From positions 4,563,501 to 4,627,500 of the forward strand of contig JAILWY010000009.1 in assembly GCA_022113835.1 (NCBI GenBank): a stretch of DNA of 64,000 nucleotides. Direction: 5' to 3'. Source of the DNA: Atopsyche davidsoni. Taxonomy: Eukaryota > Arthropoda > Insecta > Trichoptera > Hydrobiosidae. The translations under genes and the position numbers were made by a program. Under the pieces are notes generated by a model that was given only the letters and a program-made list of their open reading frames with translations, was not told where the DNA came from and searched no databases. Positions 27,292-38,649 of the stretch are shown one piece after another. Numbering within the stretch: the first letter of the stretch is position 1; every line of letters begins with the position of its first letter.

Positions 27292-28054
27292 CTGCTCAAT
27301 TCAAGTTGAAAAAAAATACGACACGGGGCATAGCCTGTACCATATTTACTGAGAAATTTAATTTCTTTCTTGTTTTTCAATGACACTTTATATTTATCTG
27401 TCCTCCCGAAGCCGTATATATTTTCTGAGGTTTTTTTTTATTGTTAGTAGAGCACCTGTTCTATTGAGCAGCTTGTGTCTTTGAAAAATATTTAAGTCAA
27501 CCTTTGATGTTATTAAATGACTTATAAAAATATGTGTGATCAAGAGCGATAAAATCAGAAAGATAAAGATAAGGAAAATTCAACAAGTAACAAGTCGCTG
27601 TTTCTTATAAAGAAAGTAGTATTCAGCTCCTATACAAGTAGAGGTTCGAGATGTTGTTATACTGTAGATTTAATAATTTACTCAGATTTATGTATAATTT
27701 CTAAGAATGTCGTTGCCTCGCGCATGCACCGACTCCAAGTGAATTTCCGTTACCCGACCATCTCATTATAGACTCGTTTGCTCTTCAGGAGACTTTCTCG
27801 CGGTGATTTCTTTAATTACCCCTGCAGTTTAATTACTTGCACACTTGCACTGGGCGACAGTAAATCTTCAATTTACCAATAAAAACAGATCCAATTACTG
27901 CAGTGTATTTTAATTTCTCCCACCAATAAAAGTAGAAATGTTTTTGATTCTAGAAACTAGGTTTGTGTGTAGATATGTAGATATCATTTCTCGACATTTT
28001 GGACTAATTTACTCGGATCATTTTATTCCTTCAATTTTATCTAAACTTGCTTTA

Positions 28055-28097
28055 GGTTCAGTGGCTAGCATTAATGTGTGCCGATCGAACCCAGGCA
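28055..28097 (+). repeat. tRNA-like fragment, A and B boxes too close
   Basis: GGTTCAGTGGCTAGCA (A-box-like) and CGATCGAACCCAGGCA (B-box-like) lie only about 12 bases apart. This fits an internally deleted SINE relic, or chance. Confidence 0.25.
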
Positions 28098-28419
28098 GAG
28101 TGAAAAGTATTTTTTTATAGTAGCATTTAACGATTTAAATTCTCTATCAATCACAGAACCGCGATGGTCAAAACAAGAACCAGGAGGCTAGTTTCGAATC
28201 ACTTTTGTGTCTTCTTGATTCACGTTTTTACCGTATTCCTATGAAAAAAATATTATTAATTATCTTTGCGATACACAGGCTGTATGATTTGCGACGATAC
28301 TTTTACTTCCACTTTAAAATTATTCAACTAAGTCATCGCATGCATTTTTGACCGTAACATTTTTTAATACTTCAAATATTTTCCTAAGATATTGTTTTTA
28401 GGGATTTAAGGGAAATATT

Positions 28420-28500
28420 CACTGGGATTTGAATCGAAAATTTCAATGTGACTTTGACACTATCTAAATCACGGGACCACTCAGCGCTTACTACCTATGC
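28420..28500 (-). repeat. tRNA-derived SINE head (A and B boxes)
   Basis: On the minus strand GCTGAGTGGTCCCG (28485-28472) matches a pol III A box and GATTCAAATCCC (28435-28424) a B box, about 37 bases apart in the right order. The T-stem does not pair well, so this is a SINE relic or tRNA pseudogene and not a working tRNA. Confidence 0.5.
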
Positions 28501-28559
28501 AAACCGAGGGTTCATTAAACGGCATTCGGCTTTGGTTTCTAGCGCGTGTTGGATTTTCT

Positions 28560-28765
28560 TTTCATTTCCTAAAATAACCCGAGCGCCGCGGCCAGTCCTC
28601 GCGGCCAGGAGGGCCAGTAATTAGAGACATTTAGCTCGCTCGGCTTGCATTTTGTCCTCAGCTGCGCTCGTAAACTACCAATTAGACGGGCCCGCGCCTC
28701 GCGGCGACAGACGCTGCTCGGGGGAGCCCCCGCTACGTCTGCCGGCCGCTAGTTGGGTTAAATAA
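28560..28765. promoter_or_regulatory. GC island with homeodomain cores
   Basis: Alternates GC-rich blocks with TAATTAG (near 28617) and CAATTAG (near 28679), both homeodomain core sites, over about 200 bp. Pattern of a developmental enhancer. Confidence 0.45.
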
Positions 28766-29189
28766 AAAAAACAGGCGAAAGCTGTCTCATTATAAAGAGT
28801 TCGTGGGTGTTGTGCCGCGTCTATTCTTCAATACTCCGACGTTTCGGTCACAGTACTGGTTACACAGTTCAAACTGATAAATTAAATGTCTTAATGTAAA
28901 CTTAAACAATTTTCGGTTTATATAATTTGTTTTTAAATTAATTTATATTATTTTTGTAATTCGAAAATACATCAAGCTATTTTCAAAATAACAATTTCAT
29001 ATTTGAAAATTACCGAATGGCGTAGTACCCTTCTCCAGTGTCGCTCTGTTCATTGTTTTGTAAGACTTGGTAATTTAATCCAAACCATTTTATATTCTTC
29101 GTTAAGTTTGCATGCTGTAAAATAATCAAATAACATTTATGGTCATTTAATGTAAAGTAGCAATTTCGTTTATTTTATCTCAGGGTGGA

Positions 29190-29400
29190 TTCTGTCGCTT
29201 CGTCGTGTTTCTACAAACACTCGTAGTAATTTGCGCTTACGTGGGAGTCTCAGCTATTGGCACCCCCGCCTCACTCCATCCCTCACCTGTCACCCAGGGC
29301 TTGAGGGCGGGGAGGGAGGGAGGGAGCGCGAACTGATAAACAATAAACAACACCCGAGGGTGAAGGACGTCACGTGGAAGTGATATTGACACAATCCGCA
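29190..29400. promoter_or_regulatory. Island with Fox sites and fused CRE/E-box
   Basis: ATAAACAATAAACAA (about 29337-29350) holds two forkhead cores. GACGTCACGTG (29366-29376) overlaps a CRE-like and an E-box site. CACCTG E-boxes lie near 29284. Confidence 0.5.
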
Positions 29401-29658
29401 AAGAATGATATCAAGCTTGCGTAAAATTCGAGAGATGTGATCATAACAAAATTATTTTCAAATTTATTCACCTGAAAATTGTTTCTTAGTGAAATAATAA
29501 CGCATTGTACCATATTATAAAGCCTTATTTGAATATATCATATTTACTTAAATGTGTGCGTCATTCCATATAAATTTATTTATATATATATGTGTAAAAG
29601 TTGTATTTGTAATATAAAATATATATATATTTTTAATTACAATTGAAAGTTTACTTAC

Positions 29659-29813
29659 CATACACAAACTCCTATAAAGTTCGCTTTGTTTCCCGCAGAA
29701 GCTAGGTGAGGGCAGTCTGTAGTTTGTACAATGCGTCTGCCGCGGGTCTCTTGCTCTGTATTTGAGTTGGACCAGCACGGCGCCCACGCGTGCTCCGCCC
29801 TGTGCCCCAGCAT
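29659..29813 (-). CDS. Candidate exon with strong donor (first or internal)
   Basis: Ends at GTATG|GTAAGTAAA, a near-perfect donor. From ATG 29813 the frame is open (MLGHRAEHAWAPCWSNSNTE ...) to phase 2. In a second frame, from 29799, it reads GGARVGAVLVQLKYRARDPR ... and ends in phase 0. GC-rich, with CpGs. No good acceptor upstream, so a first exon is more likely. Confidence 0.25.
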
Positions 29814-29839
29814 CCCTACCCCTTGTGTAGAACCAACTT

Positions 29840-31460
29840 TATCTTTCTCTCATATAACACGCACACTAATATAATACATAGAAACATAGATAAAAACAAA
29901 ATGTCCACCATAACCATCGTTGCTGTCGTTTTGTAAGTAAATTATTACTACAATCAATTCGTCACAACAATGTTAGGTGATTCATATTTTTTTAAACCAC
30001 AGAGATTTCAGTCTTACGTCAGCGATTATGAAAGTGATAAAAATTGCAATAATTGTTAATGATTTCTTAGGAATAATAAAAAAAAAATTATAACGTTAAT
30101 GCCATCTTATTAAATGGGATGAGTTTATCGTATTTATTTTTGCAGTTTATTATAATTTCTAAAAAAAAAGGCCCAACTATACCATGCGTTTCTATGACAT
30201 GGTATTTGAAGTTATAATAAATTTAAAAATAACTAATTTCAATTATATTTATGTATTTAATAAACCGCTTGGACTCCGCCAAAAATAACAAGGTATGCAA
30301 TAAATTATCTTTACATTAAATAAACTAGAAAATTTATGCATTTGCATAAAAATACTTTGCGCGTAAATTATCCGAATTTCATTTAAATAAATGTTTTCGG
30401 GGGCTGTGCGTGATTCTAATAAAAAGATATTGTTTTTGCACAGTTCGGGCGAAATCAAAAGTCGGCAGAGTAATGTAATTGAATGCTAATTACTTAGCTT
30501 GTTTTTTCCATTGTTCCGAGGGTAAGTGAAGTTGACTTCGGCGAGTGTAAGTTTAACAGGCCTCGAGTTAGTTACTTGTTGGAAGTTGTCCAGACTAGGG
30601 TTGGACCGAAAAAGCAAAAGCAGTCAATGAAGCTGCTACATCCTGGGCAATAAGAATTGCCATATGGAATCACCTAGTTATCGTGTTCAAATAATTGAAT
30701 ATTTTATTTAAAAACGGAAGAAATAAATTTACATCGCAATTTTCGCTCAATTAATAAGAGCAATCTGAAAATAATGATAACAGTTAAATATTTAATTACA
30801 ATTGAAACATCGGTTGGAGATCTGGATAAAACGGTTAAAATTTTACACACTTATGCGGCTTTGAGATAAAAAATAAAACTTTGTCTTGTCTCCTAGATTT
30901 TGTTATTTTGATAGAGCAGAATACATAGTGTTGCTATGTCGTAGAATGTTAAGGGTCTAGGTCCCATAATCGAGTTTTTTTGACCATTTTCTAGTCCGTT
31001 TTGCGAAAAATCGACTGCACCAATCAAAAATATTTAAATGCAAAAAGTTTGATACATCTCTTCTTCCGAACACAATATATTTTTATTTCTTATAAATTTA
31101 TTATTAATATGATAAATATGTGTTTTTCCGATTAAAGTGTAGGAATTTGGAGATTCGTCCGGTACATTTTCCAAGAATCCTAAACATTTAAAAGTCATTT
31201 TTTCAATTGGAATTAAAAGATTAAATATATACCATGTGCGTCTTATTAATTTAAAAATAAAAAAAAAATCTTTAACAAACTTTGGTTTTGAAAAGTCGTC
31301 ATTTTATCAATTTTTTCAACATCTTTAAGATTTTATTTTACCCTGAAAATGGACGTTAATTAAATAATAAAAAATAGATAAATATAATGTATAGTTTTTT
31401 CAATACTGTGTAAAAAAATCAACTTTCGATATAGAAAAATAAAGTGACAATTAAATTCAT
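29840..31460. other. AT-rich DNA, no gene seen
   Basis: No motif or ORF above noise. Confidence 0.6.
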
Positions 31461-31467
31461 TAAAGAC

Positions 31468-31676
31468 ATGATTTCGCCAGGTAATGGACTGACTCTGGTG
31501 TCCGGTTGGACACCAGAGGCAATTAAATGGCTAGAAGCAACTGCCTTAAGTAAGGATAATCGAAACCTTTTTCAATATAGCTTAAAATTGAAAATGCTTT
31601 TTTTGTAGAATTCAAAAGTGGTGGTCACTCTGATGAAGCCAGAGCGAGGGGTCTTCTCCTAGCCGCCCATCTCTAG
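31468..31676 (+). CDS. Possible two-exon micro-gene, 49 aa, unknown
   Basis: ATG at 31468. Exon 1 runs to 31549, then a 59-nt intron (GTAAGG ... TGCTTTTTTTGTAG, 31550-31608) of usual insect size, then exon 2 from 31609 to the stop TAG at 31674-31676. The join is in frame (phase 1). The protein starts MISPGNGLTLVSGWTPEAIK and ends SDEARARGLLLAAHL. A poly(A) signal AATAAA lies at 31852. Exon 1 contains a perfect 11-bp hairpin (31493-31503 with 31508-31518, loop GGTT). I recognise no domain. A chance join cannot be excluded. Confidence 0.3.
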
Positions 31677-31906
31677 GCCGGGGTGGGTTCGGTTTCCCAG
31701 GGTTTCGGTCCGCCCACCCGAGCCTTAAACGCTATTTAACTTCCCAACAAATTATCAACTAAGTTTTTATTTCATTTTGCTAAGGGAATTATTAATGGTC
31801 GATTGATGGCGAATAAGATCGATTATAAATGTAATATTGTTTGTTAACTGTAATAAAATAATATAACTTTTGTTAATGTATTTTGAAACTTGTAAGAATA
31901 TATATA

Positions 31907-32293
31907 CAGTAATACCCCGCTTTACGCGACCCCGTTATGCGCGGTTTCACTATAATGCGAATTTCAAATTTCGCGATAAAATGCCTCGCATTACGCGAAT
32001 TTCTTATTTTAAGAGTGTGTATGAACATAGTGTATTCATTAACAATTAAAAACAGCGTTGGGTGTTATGAACATATTTTACAAGAACGTAAAAGAAACGC
32101 TACCCAAAAGACAATAGATGTATTTTTCAGTAAAAAAATAACATGTAATACTGCATAAAGTGTTCTTAGAATTAAAGTGATTGATTCAATGATTCGAATT
32201 TTTGACTCGTAATCGTAAACCCCGATATACGTGAATTTCACTTAACGCGATTTTTTCCGAAACGTAACCCTCGCGTAAAGCGGGGTATTACTG
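31907..32293 (+). mobile_element. Nonautonomous Tigger/pogo-like Tc1-mariner element with perfect 23-bp TIRs
   Basis: The terminal inverted repeats 31907-31929 and 32271-32293 match perfectly over 23 bp and begin CAGTAATACCCCGC. TA flanks both ends (31905-31906 and 32294-32295). The CAGT(N)ATACC start and TA target duplication are those of the pogo/Tigger branch. An internal plus-strand frame ends at 32158 with KRNATQKTIDVFFSKK, which resembles the basic C-terminal tail of Tigger-type DDE transposases. This suggests an internal-deletion derivative that kept the last codons. Subterminal copies of TTACGCGAATTT-like motifs are also present. The perfect TIRs suggest fairly recent activity. Confidence 0.88.
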
Positions 32294-33428
32294 TACTGTG
32301 AATTAAAAATAAAACTTATGATTTTTCAAACTTTATAAATTAATTCATATGAATTTAGCAACTATCTGAATACTTTTTCATTTAGAAACATTTATGACAA
32401 ATTTAATTAATTTTGATTTAACTATGTTTGCTGATTGTGGTATTTTTTAAAATATCATTTCGCGGGTGCAGAATCTTTCGAAAGGTTATACATTTTTTGT
32501 GCTGGCTTAGATCGGGCTTATTTCAAAATTAAATTGAATAATTAACTTCACGGGAAAAATACACTCTTAGATAAAGATTATTAAAACACAACTTACAGAT
32601 TGTGGCATCATAAGCAAATTTTTTTATGCGGATATTTTATGTAAATTATCAGTATTTTTGACAGAAAGTACTTGGTTAAATTCCATTTTAAATAAAACAC
32701 TTGAGTGATTTTTTCACATGCTCAGTTTGATAATTCCAACGCGAAACGTCGGCAAAACAGGTCACCAATAAAAATTTATAAATATTTTATATGTTACTAT
32801 TTATCTTGTTTAAATCGATTGATTAATCATTTGAGACCTAACTTAATCAAAACAATTATTTAGAAAGTATTAACTATACAGTAAGTTTTTATAGTTTTAT
32901 TAATGCATCTCTTTTTATTCAGCGTTGTGTGTTTTCGTTTCAAACTAACGACTCGAAGATGTATTTTTTTTTTATCTATCTTATTTCGTGTCGCTACCCC
33001 CCTGAAAGTTAACGACACCCCCGGGAGAGTCTCCCACGCACTGCGCATGTCAATATTTTCTTCTTAGCTCATCGCGAGGCAGCAGTCGAAGTAGTGTTGA
33101 AAACAGGATCGACTCTCATATGCGCGTAATAACTACCCACCAACCCACCGCAACTTAATATCGCATTACATGCTTTAAATTTTGCATAATAAACAAAAAA
33201 AAAGTTTATTTTCTTCAGCAATAAAGTATCTTTTTAGAAAGCAGATGTTGAATTAGTGCGCATCTTTTGTTTTGCACTACAGTCTTTTATCGAAATAAAT
33301 AATTTACTCAAGGAAAACATTTTTGGAAGATAAAGCTACTTTTTACATATTAAGTATTTTTTTTTCCTAACTTTGTTTTTGTTTTGTTCAATTTTTTTTT
33401 GTATCCATTTCCAGATGTTAGCAATCAT

Positions 33429-33551
33429 ATGTTGACAATCTTACTTTTATTGGCAGCTGCTCCGATCGGAGACTCTCTCGCGTACTCGGGAAACCTTAAG
33501 ATTTTGTTTGATTTAACGCAGCAGAACTATTTGTTAAGTGATTTGTTATGA
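33429..33551 (+). CDS. Possible secreted micropeptide, 40 aa
   Basis: A very good splice acceptor (long T-rich tract then TTTCCAG, 33413-33414) is followed 15 bases later by ATG. The frame starts MLTILLLLAAAPIGDSLA, a text-book signal peptide with likely cleavage after SLA, then YSGNLKILFDLTQQNYLLSD and LL, stop TGA at 33549. An ATG at 33415 opens a 6-codon uORF that overlaps the start (ATGTTGA). The piece also holds the palindrome CTCCGATCGGAG. It may be a whole 40-residue peptide or chance. No family is recognised. Confidence 0.3.
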   Translation: MLTILLLLAAAPIGDSLAYSGNLKILFDLTQQNYLLSDLL

Positions 33552-34599
33552 ATACAATTTTCAAGTTTGAACTTGTGATTTGTCGCTTTACTGTGTTATT
33601 CGGCCACGTGATCAGGTGATGTCGGACATATACATAAAATGAAAGTTACGCTAAATAGGTGCTCACAAAACCGATAGTGTTTATTCATAAGTATATTCTT
33701 AAAAAATCTAATCCGGTCCGTAACTGGTCACCAATAAAAAATAACATGTGGAAAAATCACTCAAGTATTTTATTATAAAATATTAAATCTAATACTCGTT
33801 TACATTTACAAGTATTGTAGAAATACGTTTGCTTTCTATAATACAATTGTCATTATTTGCACGCAAAGCATGTAAATCCGCCCCCAATATTTGAGTCTAC
33901 TCACCATGATTTTTTTTTGTGTCTTAAATATTTAGATATATTTTTAATAACAAATCATATTTACTTAAAGTAAAAAAAATATTGTATGCCAAGTTTGTAA
34001 AGCAAAAGTATGATGTTGGTTTAAAAGAGTTCGTCTGTAACTTTTATATTTACCGGAGTATTTTAGTTTGTTTTGATATTATCTATCTCATTTGTATAAA
34101 AAGACAAACAAAAATAACTGATTCAATTTATGAATGAAAATTAAACCAGCACGTTATTTACCCATACGTATTTTATGTATATTTAATCAATTCTCAAAGC
34201 GCCTAGAACACGGATTAGGAGTCAAAGCCCTTCAAGTTTTCACAAAGTTAAAATTAAATATAAAATCTCAACAGAGAGTTTTGTGTTAAGTATTAATAAG
34301 CTGGGAATTTGATTTTAAGCTTCAATTACTCGAGATATATTAAATTACAGTTTAACAGACGTCACTGCCTCAATTTCATTTAAGTAACGCTTCAGTTATT
34401 TGTCATTCAATGAAAAAACTATTTATTATCAACAGTATTGATTGAATTAAAATGCAAGCACATATGTAATGCACATGATACTTAAAAAAAAAATTGTGGT
34501 CACGAATCTTTCAAGATAACTCATGGACTTCATCTCCTAGTTTTTTAATAGTCTGTTGTTTGCTTTAGTATGAAAGAATTTACTCCACGTATAGCTTAT

Positions 34600-34825
34600 A
34601 GGCTCCTGCCATTGTTTCTGTAGATTTCTGCAGAAGGAGTATCACATCTAATCGCCAGAGCTTTGTAAGGAAAGGATTATATGATAATGCTATTGGGCAG
34701 CAGCAATACGCAGACTTTTCCTTCTGCGGTGTAGAAGGACCCGGGGACCCATTACACTATTTTCCCCTTAGAAAACCACAAACACTTACTCAGCATTCCC
34801 TGATGAGAGGCACTCGATAATGAAG
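34600..34825 (+). repeat. Interspersed repeat family, copy B
   Basis: Closest to copy A over the GCTTTGTAAGG...GCAGACTTTTCC block, but lacks the roughly 12-base TATAAAACTGTG segment. It has GGACCCGGGGACCCATTACA in common with copy C. It ends near GATAATGAAG, matching the common 3' end of the family. Confidence 0.65.
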
Positions 34826-34838
34826 ATAAATTTATGTT

Positions 34839-35456
34839 TTATTTATTAGACTTACGAAAACCGAGAAATAATAATGAGTTTAATTTTTCTAAGCGTCGAA
34901 CGAGTGAATTTCTAGAATATTTGAAAGCTTCGTGCATAAATGTAAACAGTGTATTTAAAATCTGTCTCGGTACAAAATTTATATGTTCCCTGAAGGACCG
35001 GCAGGAGCGTTTGGGGTCGGCCGGCGTGTAAAAGCTCCGTTGTTTGGGCGCTTTAGTGCGCGCAGCTGCACGCAGCCTGTGCGGCCGCCCCCGCCTGGCC
35101 CCTCCCGCCCCCTCCCGCCCCCTCCTGCCCCCGCCCCTGCCCGCCCCCGCCCCCGCCCCCGCCCCGCGCCCCCCGGCTCGCCGCCAGCCGCGTGGACCTT
35201 CGGCAAAGCGCACACACCAAAGCCCCGGCGTACTGAAATACCCTGCCTGCGGGAAATTATGCAGTTTTAATAATATTATGAATTGCGAGCGGACGCCGGG
35301 CGCGTGCACCGTGTTCGCGCTGCAAGGATGTTGTTTTAAATTCGCGGAACGACAAGTAAAAGTTTCGCTTCGAGAATATGTAACTTTATTATAAGCATTT
35401 AAATTTCGAAACATTGTTTTCTTGAATGGTATTCTTTGAGCGTGATATTTATTCAT
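34839..35456 (-). CDS. Longest ATG-started ORF, 205 aa, unknown and doubtful
   Basis: Open from a true ATG (35456-35454) to 34839 across AT-rich flanks as well as a GC-rich core. The core reads Arg/Gly-rich because of C-rich repeats on the other strand. N- and C-terminal parts have no recognised domain. At this base composition about one such frame is expected by chance in 64 kb. Kept as hypothetical only. Confidence 0.18.
   Translation of the reverse strand: MNKYHAQRIPFKKTMFRNLNAYNKVTYSRSETFTCRSANLKQHPCSANTVHAPGVRSQFIILLKLHNFPQAGYFSTPGLWCVRFAEGPRGWRRAGGRGAGAGAGAGRGGGRRGREGAGGARRGRPHRLRAAARTKAPKQRSFYTPADPKRSCRSFREHINFVPRQILNTLFTFMHEAFKYSRNSLVRRLEKLNSLLFLGFRKSNK
35087..35176. promoter_or_regulatory. 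GC-box cluster / G-quadruplex-prone tract
   Basis: Repeated CCCGCCCCC units (more than eight) give G-runs of 4-5 on the minus strand at spacings suited to G-quadruplexes and to Sp1/KLF binding. It resembles the GC-box block of the 48.3-kb promoter, so this may be a second, weaker promoter. No initiator or splice donor fixes a direction. Confidence 0.45.
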
Positions 35457-35689
35457 TATGTTTTTTTTTTAACTCAAAAGATACGTCTCAGCGGGAGGCT
35501 GACGTCTTCTTAACGTTGAGTTATATCTTAGTATAAAATAATTGTATATTGATATTTGTGGGTTTTTAATTATATAAGTATAATAAAATTTTGAATAAAT
35601 CTTCCGAAATAGCTTACTCGGTGTAAAACAAATTATATTGTTTTGTTATAAGCGTAGAATAAGCGATGGTATACATTTTTATTTATTTG

Positions 35690-35895
35690 CAGTTCACATC
35701 GCTGCTATACATCCGATGCGTGGTATAATTTAGCGCCAGCAGGCCGAAGCATTTGCATGGTGATGTGGTTTGAAATTCATTCAAATGAAATCTGCGGCCG
35801 CCGGGCCGGCGCAACTGAATTCGCATTGCACTGGTCAGTTTGCGGACAAATTAGATTCACCAAGCAAGAAAATAAAAAGAGCTGGCAAGCCTAGT
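35690..35895. promoter_or_regulatory. Conserved-looking element with POU octamer
   Basis: A perfect octamer ATTTGCAT (35751-35758), the dyad-like ATTCATTCAAATGAAAT and a GCGGCCGC core. A plus frame after a good acceptor (TTTATTTATTTGCAG, exon from 35693) is open for 66 codons to 35893, so a coding reading remains possible. I prefer an enhancer. Confidence 0.42.
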
Positions 35896-36046
35896 TAGGA
35901 CGGGTCCGCGTTTTAAAAAACGGCATTGTGAAATATTAATATATATTTTGTTTCATGTTTTTTACGGGCCTTGTTTTCTCATCATCAGTTTTTAAAATGT
36001 TCGTCCTTATGGCATCCCTAGAACGACTTCTGTAGCTGTACTTTAT

Positions 36047-36256
36047 GTGATTATATTATACTCAATTTCTAGGCATGGAATCTCAATCTTCATGTCTATG
36101 GATTTTCCTTGCTATATGCCGCTAACTCATCGCAAACTAATCAAGTCAGCTATGTATTCGCTATTTCCTTTTACCATAAGTTCCTGGAACGACTTGATGG
36201 ACCAAAGGAACCACAGCATGTACATGTATATCGTTGATTTATGTGTATGTATTTGA
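36047..36256 (+). pseudogene. Possible LINE reverse-transcriptase tail, second type
   Basis: A plus-strand frame contains HRKLIKSAMYSLFPFTISSW followed by NDL, like the SFFPRTIRDWNNLP motif near the end of non-LTR reverse transcriptases. No other RT motifs are found around it. AT content is that of the background. Confidence 0.28.
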
Positions 36257-36539
36257 ATAAAAAAATATGTAATTTATAACACTGAATCCTTACACACAAA
36301 TTGTATGTTCTGATAATATGTATAAAGAAATATTAGTCTTTTCACAATGTAGCAAATAATAAAACAGTGTTTGTACTTTTTTATTTTTAAATAATATAAA
36401 GGTTTTCCAAAATAATATTATTAACAAAATCAATACATTAAACATTACAAATATTCTTTTTTTATTGAATAATTTATGCATACTCTGTGAAAATTCACAA
36501 AAAGTACCCGACAGAAGGGTTTTTTTTTAAAACCTTTAA

Positions 36540-36850
36540 AACCGACCTTCGCAAAGTGACAACGCGCAACCACATGGAAGCTCGGTGATTACCAGAATCA
36601 GGGTATTTTTTTCACGATCTGAACGAATAGCGAATCTCGCCGGAGAGCGCGCTAACGCGATTAACCGGCGTGGCTGTAATCCCATTACAGCCGCGCTGCA
36701 CGCAGTCGCGTCGCCCGCGTGACGGGGCCTTTAAATATTCAGCAGGCAAATTTATCCTTCATGGGGCAACACGTGTCGGCGCTCCCGGCCGCGGGGAGCA
36801 TCTTCAATATTAAACCGCATGCTATCCTAATGCGCTCTGAGGAAACCCTT
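36540..36850. promoter_or_regulatory. Island with paired-class P3 homeodomain palindrome
   Basis: GGCTGTAATCCCATTACAGC plus a final C (36672-36692) is a perfect inverted repeat with 9-bp arms. Its centre TAATCCCATTA is a P3 dimer site (TAATNNNATTA) with a K50-type CC spacer. CACGTG at 36770-36775 and TTTAAATATT follow. Confidence 0.55.
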
Positions 36851-37429
36851 CAAAGATGAGAGCGCTCTAGCCATCATCATATCTTTAGGTTTATATCAGA
36901 TGACATAGTCAAAGTTTGAAGAGAATTATTGCATTCGCCTTGTCATATGGGTATTAATTTTCGATGGTATAATCTGTATGCTTATGGTATAGTCACAGTC
37001 TAAAGAAACCCATAAAAGGCGAAAGTGCTTGAAATTAAAAATGATGGTGATCGCCAAGCATTTTTGGGTATTCATAATAATAGTTCAAAGTAAATTGTAA
37101 ATATTTTTGTTGTTTATAGTTTGATTGTAATTTTATGTATACATCATCTCAAAAGTGTCGTCGGGTTGCGAAAGCCGCTCTGGAATTTTTTGCAATATGC
37201 TTAAATTTCTTTAAAAGCAGCTTTAATATTATAAAGTAGGATAGTATAAAATTAAGACTGGTTCTTGAAAATGTAAGCAATTCGTGAATTCTAGTTATTT
37301 ACTAATTATAAGAAATTCACCGATCTGGATAATTCCATATCTAAAATGAAACAGATAAATAATTCTAACTAATTCTTGTGTAAAAACAATAATATTAAAA
37401 TAAGATTTTGAATTCGTAAACTAAGTGTA

Positions 37430-37640
37430 TATCCACCCCTCTGGGTCCTCAGGCCCTCGGGTCCCCACCTTCGCTGCAGTCGCCCCCGCTGCGAGGACAT
37501 CGCCGGAGTTTGCATAAATCTATCACCGGGCTCCTCTAATTAATGGTTCCGAATAGCTCCTCGTTCTCCCCTCATCCGAGTCGAGAGATCTAGAAAAGCA
37601 GCTGTCGGAACTTACGCGGAATACCGTTTCAAGAGCTAAC
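37430..37640. promoter_or_regulatory. GC island with TAATTA
   Basis: Contains TTTGCATAAATC and CTAATTAATGG. A minus-strand donor (CCGC|GTAAGTT) near 37612 has no good acceptor. Confidence 0.38.
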
Positions 37641-38384
37641 AGACTCACTAACCCACTCCCTCAGACACCCATTTAAATATGGCGGTAGTTCGTAGTTAAA
37701 TCTGGCGTTAGTTAGTAGTGAGATCGCTGTTTGCACGGGTATGTTTTTTTTTGTTTAATGTTAATGAGTGAAAAAATATGTTTCGCATTTTTTAAGAAGC
37801 TTTATCTTTCTTTTAAGACAAGAACCGGTTTTTTTTATAAATTTTTATTGAATGAACTCCCTAAAGCCACTGCGTAGTTTTTAATTCACTTTCGATGATA
37901 ACGTAGTTTTCTTTTTTATTTTAAATAAGATGTATTTTAAAGTGTTTTGAATTAAATAGTTTTTTTTACACGGTGTAGATGCTTGATAAGGGCTGAAAAT
38001 ATGTTAGTAAAAAAATTATCTGTTACTCCAATGTTTGCTACTTGATTTTTCAATCACTGTAAATTAATAAAAATATAATCTTTATTACCTACTGAGTTCA
38101 TTATTTGATCAGCACTATTAAACTGTCAGAATTTTTTGCAATAATTTTAAAATAATGAATATAATGAGAATTTAATTGCGTCTCTTTTATTGACTGAAAA
38201 TAAAAGACTTTAATGGTTATATTTTTTCGAGAAAATAATCGTATATTTCAAAGATATGTTAATAGATTGTACATTTACATTTTAATACATTTAAATTGTT
38301 GCACTAGAACTCGATTAAAAATATATGATTGTAGGTTTTTTTTTTTGCTTGGAAGTAATAATGATCAGATTTGTCGGTTTATTG

Positions 38385-38432
38385 AGTAAATCTCTGACTC
38401 CTGCTAAAGAAGTTTCTGGGTTCAAGCAATTG
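38385..38432 (+). repeat. tRNA-like fragment with B box
   Basis: AAATCTCTGACTCCTGC then TTTCTGGGTTCAAGCAA (38413-38429) resembles an anticodon arm followed by a B box. There is no clear A box. Confidence 0.28.
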
Positions 38433-38649
38433 CTGGTCGTTTTAAATTAGATGTTTGAAATCGTTCGCTCTATATATAAATTTTTCAGCTCGAAATCTTA
38501 AAGAATTTCTATCATTTCCGTAGTTTGGCTCTACCACATGAGGCTCGGCCATCTAAAAATCCTGATGAAAAAAATACTTATAATGATTATTTAGGCTACT
38601 AAATCTAAATCATCATCTGTCATCCTCCTTGCTTTCAAACTATAGCTTT

